A DNA stretch of 5,697 nucleotides from an uncultured bacterium (GTDB lineage Bacteria > Bacteroidota > Bacteroidia > Bacteroidales > Bacteroidaceae). The notes beneath the pieces are model-generated. The model saw only the letters and a list, made by a program, of their open reading frames with translations, was not told where the DNA came from and made no database searches. The number at the start of each line of letters is the position of its first letter. Within the stretch, counting starts at the first letter, position 1. The position numbers and the translations under genes are program-made. Location: NCBI GenBank assembly GCA_945788485.1, contig CALZMB010000153.1:1-5697 (forward strand), read 5' to 3'. Positions 1 through 4,781 of the stretch are shown one piece after another.

Positions 1-1
1 G

Positions 2-1846
2 ACACGCATCAAAGACATCGCACGAGATCTCATACGACTCTACTCGAAACGATGCCGCGAAAAAGGATACGCCTACAGCAAAGACTCTTTCATGCAGAAC
101 GAACTCGAGGCAAGCTTCCAATACGAAGACACACCAGACCAACTCTCTGCAACCAACGATGTCAAGGCCGACATGGAAAAAGACAAACCCATGGACAGAC
201 TCGTATGCGGAGACGTCGGATTCGGAAAAACAGAGATAGCCATAAGAGCGGCATTCAAAGCTGCTGCCGACTCAAAACAGGTGGCGGTAATGGTTCCAAC
301 AACAGTGCTGGCATACCAACACTACCAGACTTTCAAGAAACGCCTCGCAAACTTCCCGGTCTCCGTTGACTATCTCTCAAGAGCACGATCTGCAAAACAG
401 ACAACGGAACTGCTGAAAAAAATACAAGAAGGGAAAACAGACATCGTCATCGGAACACACAAGCTGATAGGGAAAAACGTGAAGTTCAAAGACCTCGGAC
501 TGCTCATCATCGACGAAGAGCAGAAATTCGGCGTATCGACAAAAGAGAAACTCAGACAGATGAAGACAAACATCGACACGCTCACCATGTCTGCCACACC
601 GATACCACGTACACTGCAGTTCTCACTCGTCGGAGCAAGAGACATGAGCATCATAAGGACGCCGCCACCCAACAGATACCCCGTAAATACAGAGATACAC
701 ACCTTCGACCCTGACTTCATAGCCGATGCAGTAAACTTCGAAATGAGCCGGAACGGACAGGTATATATCGTCAACAACAGAATAAACGACCTGCCACACA
801 TCGCCAAGACAATACAACAACGCATACCAGACGCACGCATCGCAATAGGACACGGACAGATGAAACCCGCTGAACTCGAAGACATCATACTCGGATTCGC
901 AGAATACGAGTATGACGTGCTCGTCTCTACAACAATCATCGAAAGCGGAATAGACATACCTAATGCCAACACCATAATAATAAACGGAGCACACAACTTC
1001 GGACTCAGCGACCTGCACCAAATGAGAGGACGAGTAGGACGAGGCAACAAAAAAGCATTCTGCTACCTCATAGCGCCACCTCTCGCCGCACTCAGCACTG
1101 AAGCGCGACGAAGACTTGAGGCTCTCGAAAACTTCAGCGACCTCGGAAGCGGAATAAACATCGCCATGCAAGACCTCGACATCAGAGGAGCCGGAAACCT
1201 GCTCGGAGGAGAACAAAGCGGGTTCATTTCAGACCTCGGATACGAGACATACAAGAAAATACTCAACCAGGCGATGACAGAACTGCGCAACGAAGAACAA
1301 ATCGAAGACAGCACTGACAACGAAACACAGAAAAACAGGACAAACAGATACATGAAACAAAACTCTCTAAACGCAGCAGACTATGTGGACGACTGCACCA
1401 TAGAGAGCGACCTCGAAATGTATTTCCCCGAACAATTCGTCCCAGGAGCCTCTGAAAGAATACTGCTTTACAGAGAACTCGACCACATAGAAGACGAAAA
1501 AAGTCTCGAAGATTACAAAAAAAGACTGGAAGACCGATTCGGAGACATACCAAAAGAGGGCACAGAACTCATGTCCGTCGTCATGCTCAGGAAATGCGGA
1601 AGAACACTCGGATGCGAGAAAATCGTACTGAAACAAAACGCCATGCAGCTACACCTGCTGCGTAACCTGCAAAGCCCATACTACCGGTCCGCCACATTCG
1701 ACCATCTCATCAACTACGCCACAAGAAACCCGAAACGGTGTCAGTTCAAAGAAATAGGAAACTCGCCACGCATCGTCATCGCAAACATCCCTTCAGCGAC
1801 AGAAGCACTAACTCTCCTGCAAAACATCGTAAACACCATAAAGTGA
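2..1846 (+). CDS. mfd: Transcription-repair coupling factor Mfd, C-terminal part (5' end outside window)
   Basis: Mfd is a cytoplasmic ATP-driven DNA translocase that removes RNA polymerase stalled at lesions and recruits UvrA. The frame is open from base 2, so 614 codons are visible, roughly the second half of a protein usually about 1100-1150 residues long. Seen in order: the YEDTPDQ sequence entering the helicase; Walker A GDVGFGKTE (visible residues 70-78); Walker B DEEQKFG (171-177); motif III TMSATPIPRTL; then in the second RecA domain VSTTIIESGIDIPNA and the QMRGRVGRG motif VI. The translocation (TRG) segment with DLDIRGAGNLLGGEQSG follows, and a C-terminal regulatory domain starts near GASERILLYREL. 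All key motifs are intact. The coding strand is rich in A-ending codons (ATA, AGA, ACA, GGA), unlike the genes to the right. It ends in TGA, 169 bases before the tRNA; I see no convincing hairpin terminator after it. The ATG at 92 is internal, not the start. Confidence 0.97.
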   Translation, partial: TRIKDIARDLIRLYSKRCREKGYAYSKDSFMQNELEASFQYEDTPDQLSATNDVKADMEKDKPMDRLVCGDVGFGKTEIAIRAAFKAAADSKQVAVMVPTTVLAYQHYQTFKKRLANFPVSVDYLSRARSAKQTTELLKKIQEGKTDIVIGTHKLIGKNVKFKDLGLLIIDEEQKFGVSTKEKLRQMKTNIDTLTMSATPIPRTLQFSLVGARDMSIIRTPPPNRYPVNTEIHTFDPDFIADAVNFEMSRNGQVYIVNNRINDLPHIAKTIQQRIPDARIAIGHGQMKPAELEDIILGFAEYEYDVLVSTTIIESGIDIPNANTIIINGAHNFGLSDLHQMRGRVGRGNKKAFCYLIAPPLAALSTEARRRLEALENFSDLGSGINIAMQDLDIRGAGNLLGGEQSGFISDLGYETYKKILNQAMTELRNEEQIEDSTDNETQKNRTNRYMKQNSLNAADYVDDCTIESDLEMYFPEQFVPGASERILLYRELDHIEDEKSLEDYKKRLEDRFGDIPKEGTELMSVVMLRKCGRTLGCEKIVLKQNAMQLHLLRNLQSPYYRSATFDHLINYATRNPKRCQFKEIGNSPRIVIANIPSATEALTLLQNIVNTIK

Positions 1847-1936
1847 CAACACGAACTGAATAAAACAAGTCTTTGGCGAACACAACGGCAGAAAACAAAC
1901 TTTTTTACGCTATTTTTCAAAAAATCACACGAAAAA

Positions 1937-1968
1937 TTTGCACAAACAAAAAAATATGCGTACCTTTG
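1937..1968 (+). promoter_or_regulatory. Bacteroidota-type promoter for tRNA-Ser
   Basis: TTTG at 1937-1940 and TACCTTTG at 1961-1968 match the -33 (TTTG) and -7 (TAnnTTTG) elements recognised by the Bacteroidota primary sigma factor, with the expected spacing of 20 bases. An AT-rich tract lies upstream. Transcription would start near 1974-1976, about 40 bases before the mature tRNA. No protein gene lies between, so the tRNA is the obvious target. Confidence 0.8.
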
Positions 1969-2015
1969 CACTCGCAATTCAGAAATACACTCTCTGAGAC
2001 ATTCAGAAAGCATCT

Positions 2016-2100
2016 GGAGAGATGGCAGAGTGGTCGAATGCACCGGTCTTGAAAACCGGCGTACTGAGAGGTACCGGGGGTTCGAATCCCTCTCTCTCCG
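2016..2100 (+). tRNA. tRNA-Ser (anticodon UGA)
   Basis: This is a complete class II tRNA cloverleaf. The acceptor stem GGAGAGA (2016-2022) pairs with TCTCTCC (2093-2099), followed by discriminator G2100. The anticodon stem is CCGGT (2043-2047) with ACCGG (2055-2059), enclosing the loop CTTGAAA with anticodon TGA at 2050-2052, which reads UCA serine codons. A long variable arm (GTAC/GTAC stem) is typical of tRNA-Ser. The T arm is GGGGG-TTCGAAT-CCCTC with one G-T pair. The CCA end is not encoded (CCT follows). The gene has its own promoter upstream, and its 3' end probably served as the integration site of the element to the right. Confidence 0.96.
2055..2100 (+). other. Putative attachment site (attL) within the 3' half of tRNA-Ser
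   Basis: Tyrosine integrases of integrative elements commonly recombine within the 3' half of tRNA genes and restore it with their own copy. Here an integrase gene begins 144 bases after the tRNA and reads away from it, which fits the left junction of such an element. The crossover is likely somewhere in the anticodon stem to acceptor stem. No second copy of the tRNA 3' end occurs in the window, so the matching right junction must lie beyond base 5697 if the element is intact. The exact core cannot be fixed from one end. Confidence 0.5.
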
Positions 2101-2103
2101 CCT

Positions 2104-2153
2104 AGGTGGCGTAACTAGTTGAAATTCAACAAGTTACGCCACTTTTCATTTTT
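2104..2153 (+). terminator. Palindromic hairpin terminator after tRNA-Ser
   Basis: The arms GTGGCGTAACT (2106-2116) and AGTTACGCCAC (2132-2142) are perfect 11-bp complements. They continue inward past an A/A mismatch with GTTG/CAAC (2118-2121, 2127-2130). A T-rich tract (2143-2153) follows, giving a textbook intrinsic terminator for the tRNA transcript. If the crossover is inside the tRNA, this hairpin belongs to the mobile element, which would then supply the terminator for the host tRNA. It could also be a protein-binding palindrome for recombination. Confidence 0.75.
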
Positions 2154-2154
2154 G

Positions 2155-2170
2155 GCTGATAAAAATCAGC
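2155..2170. repeat. Small hairpin upstream of integrase
   Basis: GCTGAT (2155-2160) and ATCAGC (2165-2170) form a perfect 6-bp stem with an AAAA loop, directly after the terminator's T tract. It lies in the integrase leader (2154-2243), where I find no clear TAnnTTTG promoter. It may be an operator or part of the integrase mRNA leader. This is a weak call. Confidence 0.3.
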
Positions 2171-2243
2171 GCCTCTTTAGAACTGGATGTAGAACAAACG
2201 TCTTTAAGTCACCGAAACGACGGGGCTAAAAGATGTTAAAAAA

Positions 2244-3413
2244 ATGTGTTCAAATTTTCGCACAGGCAAAAGTTCAAGCCTCGTAGGCTACACACCACCT
2301 ACGTTACACAAAGGTGTGAGATGGTTTGTCGATTTCACAGCCTGGGATCCGGCCATCAGTGCAATGCGCCGCAAACGCTACTATGTGAGCGGCAGTCTTT
2401 CAATCTCACAGAAGAAGGTTCGCGCCAACGAGATCATGCAGGTGCTTACGCGCCAGCTTGCCCAGGGATGGAACCCATGGGTGAACGACGATGACACTCG
2501 CGGTCATGTAATCTTCGAGAACTGCTTGCAGCGTTATGAGGATTATGTGGACCGCATGGACCGAAAGAAGACACGGCAGAGTTACCACTCGCGCGTGAAC
2601 ATCCTCCGTGAGTTCATCGCCTCACTCGCCAACCCCATCAAGTTCGCCTACCAGTTCGACCAGTCGTTCTGCAACGACTTCATCGACTGGATTTACCTCG
2701 ACCGTGAGAGCAGTCCGCGTACACGCAACAACTACCGTGGTTGGCTCTTCGGCTTTGCCGAGTTCATGATGGCACGAAAGTACATCAACTCCAATCCTGT
2801 GGAACGCATCAAGGTGATGCCGGAACATGAGAAGTTCCGCAAAGACCTGACTCCCGAGATGCTGCGCCGTATGCAGACCTATCTGGAAGAGAACGACAAG
2901 CCGTTCCTGCTCGCCTGCATGATGCAGTACTATACGCTCATCCGTCCAGGAGAGCTGAGCAATCTGAAGATTGGCGACATATCCCTCAAGAACCAGACGG
3001 TCTTTGTCTCGAAGAAGTTCAGCAAGAACCACCGCGATGCGGAGGTTGGCCTGAACAAGTCCATCATCAAGCTGATGCTCGACCTCGGTATCTTCAAGTG
3101 GCCCGACTCCCATTACCTCTTCGGAACGGGTTTCCTGCCCAACAGCGAGAAAATGGGAGCAGACCAGTTCAACAAACGCTGGAAGAAGATGCGAGCTGCA
3201 CTTCGCTGGGACGACTGTTACCAGTTCTACTCCCTCAAGGACACCGGCATCCGTGACCTCGCCAATGCTGCGGGTGTTGTCGTTGCCCGTGACCAGGCAC
3301 GCCACAGCGACATCACCACAACCAACAAGTACATCCAGAAGCACGGCGTGCAGGAGGTGACACTTGGCTTTGAAGGCAACCTCTCCTATGGAGACAATGA
3401 GAAGGACGAATAA
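2244..3413 (+). CDS. Tyrosine site-specific integrase of a tRNA-inserted mobile element
   Basis: This is a 389-residue tyrosine recombinase, expected to integrate and excise the element by cutting and rejoining att sites through a phosphotyrosine. An N-terminal arm-binding-like part (about 1-80, with VGYTPPTL and RRKRYYV) resembles Bacteroidota integrases. A SAM-like core-binding domain covers about 85-195 and the catalytic domain about 200-370. Catalytic candidates: R234 in TLIRPGE, K257 or K258 in VSKKFS, H354 in ARHSD, and nucleophile Y363 in TTNKYIQ. At the usual HxxR position the protein has YSLKDTG, so Y329 and K332 replace His and Arg. A Lys at that place is common in Bacteroidota relatives as far as I recall. 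The ATG at 2244 follows an in-frame TAA at 2205 and has no clear Shine-Dalgarno. A 17-codon out-of-frame ORF (2233-2286) overlaps the start. Codon use (CGC, ATC, CTC) differs from mfd, consistent with acquisition. A strong hairpin terminator follows. Confidence 0.93.
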   Translation: MCSNFRTGKSSSLVGYTPPTLHKGVRWFVDFTAWDPAISAMRRKRYYVSGSLSISQKKVRANEIMQVLTRQLAQGWNPWVNDDDTRGHVIFENCLQRYEDYVDRMDRKKTRQSYHSRVNILREFIASLANPIKFAYQFDQSFCNDFIDWIYLDRESSPRTRNNYRGWLFGFAEFMMARKYINSNPVERIKVMPEHEKFRKDLTPEMLRRMQTYLEENDKPFLLACMMQYYTLIRPGELSNLKIGDISLKNQTVFVSKKFSKNHRDAEVGLNKSIIKLMLDLGIFKWPDSHYLFGTGFLPNSEKMGADQFNKRWKKMRAALRWDDCYQFYSLKDTGIRDLANAAGVVVARDQARHSDITTTNKYIQKHGVQEVTLGFEGNLSYGDNEKDE

Positions 3414-3434
3414 GTATTGATCTTGCCTACAACG

Positions 3435-3486
3435 AAAAAGACATCCACTTTTAGGGCTAAATCGCCTTATAGGTGGATGTCTTTTC
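3435..3486 (+). terminator. Intrinsic terminator of the integrase gene
   Basis: AAAAGACATCCAC (3436-3448) and GTGGATGTCTTTT (3473-3485) are perfect 13-bp complements. An inner AGGGC/GCCTT pairing further closes the loop. The hairpin begins 22 bases after the integrase stop codon. The run of A before and T after means it could also stop transcription coming from the right. Confidence 0.85.
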
Positions 3487-3660
3487 TTGTGTATGGCTAT
3501 ATAGCCTAAAATAAATGCGCTTTTCGCCGTGTAGCGTTGTATCTTGAAGAGCGTCTTAGATGCAACACACTGTGAGTCAACAATGTTTTCTCGATACAAC
3601 CGTGTATCTTACGTTGTTTTATGCTACAATTTCCGTCTTAAACCGAGCCCGCACCGCTGC
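3487..3660. other. Non-coding spacer with short inverted repeats
   Basis: I find no convincing gene here. The stretch contains a perfect 12-bp palindrome, GGCTATATAGCC (3495-3506). A separated inverted repeat, GTTGTATC (3536-3543) and GATACAAC (3593-3600), spans 65 bases with a GTAGC/GCTAC pair just outside (3531-3535, 3623-3627). A sequence TACAAT at 3625-3630 could act as a promoter -10, but it does not match TAnnTTTG. The region is the presumed promoter and 5' flank of the structured RNA that follows. Confidence 0.4.
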
Positions 3661-3870
3661 GAAGCGTCACAGAGATGGTTGTCAGACAGAGGCATTTGTC
3701 CTATGGCAACGAGTTGCTAAAGGACAATCGCCACAGTCTGCCAAGGTCCAAACACGTGAGGATTGCCAGTTCTTGCCCCCAAATGACCGAGGTTGCACTT
3801 CGGACATTTGTGGCTGCACCCTGTCAATGCACACGTCTGATGTTTGGACTGGCCATCTCGCAGACGCTTC
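3661..3870 (+). ncRNA. Candidate structured non-coding RNA with a three-way junction
   Basis: Hand folding gives about 67 base pairs in 210 nt. The closing helix is GAAGCGTC/GACGCTTC (3661-3668, 3863-3870), then an internal loop, then GAGATGG/CCATCTC (3672-3678, 3853-3859). Arm A is CAGAC/GTCTG (3683-3687, 3736-3740), GGC/GCC, TTGTCCT/AGGACAA (3696-3702, 3721-3727), then TGGCAA/TTGCTA with a CGAG loop. Arm B is GTCCAAACA/TGTTTGGAC (3746-3754, 3841-3849), CGTG/CACG, ATTGcCAG/CTGtCAAT (3762-3769, 3821-3828), CAAATG/CATTTG (3780-3785, 3805-3810), and CCGAG/TTCGG with loop GTTGCAC. Two pairs (G3705-T3718, G3791-T3799) are G-U only in + strand RNA; on the other strand they are A-C mismatches, which favours + transcription. 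It lies between the integrase terminator and the convergent recombinase-like gene. I do not recognise the class; it is not tRNA, tmRNA, RNase P or SRP RNA by motif. A foldback MITE-like DNA element is the main alternative. The ends are uncertain. Confidence 0.6.
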
Positions 3871-3903
3871 ACATCCCGCCCTTCTTCATGGACTTCTTAT
3901 CCT

Positions 3904-3921
3904 CCTTTTATTATAATAAGG
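3904..3921. terminator. AT-rich palindrome between convergent transcripts, possible bidirectional terminator
   Basis: TTATTATAATAA (3908-3919) is a perfect 12-bp palindrome flanked by CC and GG. It sits 34 bases past the folded RNA block and 23 bases past the stop of the minus-strand recombinase-like gene. A weak stem that could end transcription from both sides is plausible here, but the stem is nearly all A-T and the call is tentative. Confidence 0.3.
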
Positions 3922-3944
3922 TAAGGGAATACAAACCTTGTGGG

Positions 3945-4547
3945 TTATATGGACGACACCTGCGGCTTGTTGGCAGCCCTCGACATGGATGGGTATTCCA
4001 TGTTCACGTCGTACTTGTGCAGCACCCTGTATATGTTGCTCTTTCCCCGATAGCCGGTACGCTCCATTATCTCCTTCACGCTGTAGCCAGCCTTATACAT
4101 ATTGATGACCAGCTTATACCTCTTCAGTTTCTTGTCGTTGTACTCGTTGGAATACAACTCTGCTTCCAGGTCATCATGCGAGTTGCGGTCACGCTTGGCA
4201 AAGACCTGACAAATCAGGTCGAGCGTGTTCGCCGTCTTCTTCTCAGGGAAGAGCAGGTCGTGAGTGTCCAGTTCGTCATGCAGCGAAATGATGCGGATTT
4301 CCATCTTTGAGCAGTATTTGATGAAAAACACCATGTCGTTGAAGTTGCGGAACGCATTGTCAAACGACACCAGAACGGCACTGTCGCCTTTCTCCAGACT
4401 GTCAATGAACTTGTCCCATTCGGGCCTTCTTCTCCCTTTTGGGCTATCCACATGGATATTGCTGCAGCCACATTGCTTCATTCTCTCGCTTTGGCTCCAT
4501 ATATCCCCAATTAGGTGGGCAGTGTTTATATATCCGATATTATTCAT
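3945..4547 (-). CDS. Serine-recombinase-like protein lacking catalytic residues
   Basis: This 200-residue protein (from the ATG at 4547) has the resolvase/invertase layout: an N-terminal catalytic-fold domain (about 1-125) and a C-terminal helix-turn-helix (about 140-185, MYKAGYSVKEIMERTGYRGK). Family features remain: GY start (5-6), a Cys-Gly motif, VDSPKGRRRPEW, LEKGDSAVLVSFDNAFRN, and IISLHDELDT. Against gamma-delta resolvase, however, Arg8 is N8, the Ser10 nucleophile is A10 (GYINTAH), and the first Arg of the DRLxR motif is N64; the second, R67, stays. Strand cleavage should be impossible, while DNA binding and dimerisation may survive. The frame can be extended to a TTG at 4580, but that codon lies inside the gene's own -7 promoter element, so 4547 is preferred. 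The gene converges on the structured RNA and is divergent from the lipoprotein gene. It is probably a regulator or DNA-architecture protein; its exact role is unknown. Confidence 0.85.
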   Translation of the reverse strand: MNNIGYINTAHLIGDIWSQSERMKQCGCSNIHVDSPKGRRRPEWDKFIDSLEKGDSAVLVSFDNAFRNFNDMVFFIKYCSKMEIRIISLHDELDTHDLLFPEKKTANTLDLICQVFAKRDRNSHDDLEAELYSNEYNDKKLKRYKLVINMYKAGYSVKEIMERTGYRGKSNIYRVLHKYDVNMEYPSMSRAANKPQVSSI

Positions 4548-4577
4548 ATTGTCGATATTAATGGGTGATATTTCCTG

Positions 4578-4608
4578 CAAAGGTACAGCAAATAACCTTT
4601 ATTTCAAT
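4578..4608 (-). promoter_or_regulatory. Promoter of the recombinase-like gene
   Basis: Read on the minus strand, TACCTTTG occupies 4585-4578 and ATTG occupies 4608-4605, with 19 bases between them. This is a perfect -7 and a 3-of-4 match to the -33 of Bacteroidota promoters. The start point would be near 4571, giving a leader of about 24 bases before the ATG at 4547. The same 8-base -7 element is used by the tRNA-Ser promoter. Confidence 0.75.
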
Positions 4609-4696
4609 AATGTATAGCAAAATAGCCTCATTTATTCAGATATTTTAGGCTTTGCGTCCAATATTGGTTCTATTTTTAGGATAAGTAGAACTAAAG

Positions 4697-4710
4697 CCCA
4701 ACAAATTGGG
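4697..4710. repeat. Short hairpin in the divergent intergenic region
   Basis: CCCAA (4697-4701) and TTGGG (4706-4710) form a 5-bp stem with a CAAA loop. It lies between the two divergent promoters and upstream of the presumed -33 of the lipoprotein gene, so an operator is possible. The stem is too short to be sure. Confidence 0.25.
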
Positions 4711-4741
4711 TAAATGATAGTGTGTTAAGGAAAAGTCGATA

Positions 4742-4749
4742 TAACTTTG
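4742..4749 (+). promoter_or_regulatory. Probable -7 element for the lipoprotein gene
   Basis: TAACTTTG (4742-4749) matches TAnnTTTG exactly. A -33 is less clear; TGTG at 4721-4724 is 17 bases upstream, a little close. A start near 4756 would give a leader of about 26 bases before the ATG at 4782. No Shine-Dalgarno is visible, as is usual in Bacteroidota. Confidence 0.55.
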
Positions 4750-4781
4750 CCATAAGATTTTCATCAAAACAAGTTCAGTCT

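Noticed and set aside
370..1050. Minus-strand open frames opposite mfd.
   Set aside because: The + strand has all Mfd helicase motifs in one continuous frame; the antisense translations are low-complexity Ser/Cys/Val-rich.
2233..2286. 17-codon ORF overlapping the integrase start in another frame.
   Set aside because: It has no promoter or ribosome site evidence and is short enough to be chance; mentioned only as a possible leader.
2622..3599. Long minus-strand open frame (325 codons) opposite the integrase.
   Set aside because: It is a shadow produced by the integrase codon bias. It crosses the integrase terminator and has no sensible domain or promoter.
3690..3860. Minus-strand frame with a Cys-x2-Cys-Pro-Leu...Cys pattern (ADCGDCPLATRC), suggesting an IS1182-like transposase remnant.
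   Set aside because: Only this short pattern fits; flanking residues do not follow the family and no DDE motifs or terminal repeats are seen. The same bases are fully explained by the RNA fold.
3870..3910. Minus-strand AGGAGG followed by ATGAAGAAG, looking like a ribosome site plus start.
   Set aside because: The frame stops after six codons, and strong Shine-Dalgarno sites are not typical of this lineage.
3560..4310. Two overlapping + strand open frames (3560-3916 and 3675-4310).
   Set aside because: They show no recognisable domain, lie across the structured RNA, and the longer one runs antisense into the recombinase-like gene.
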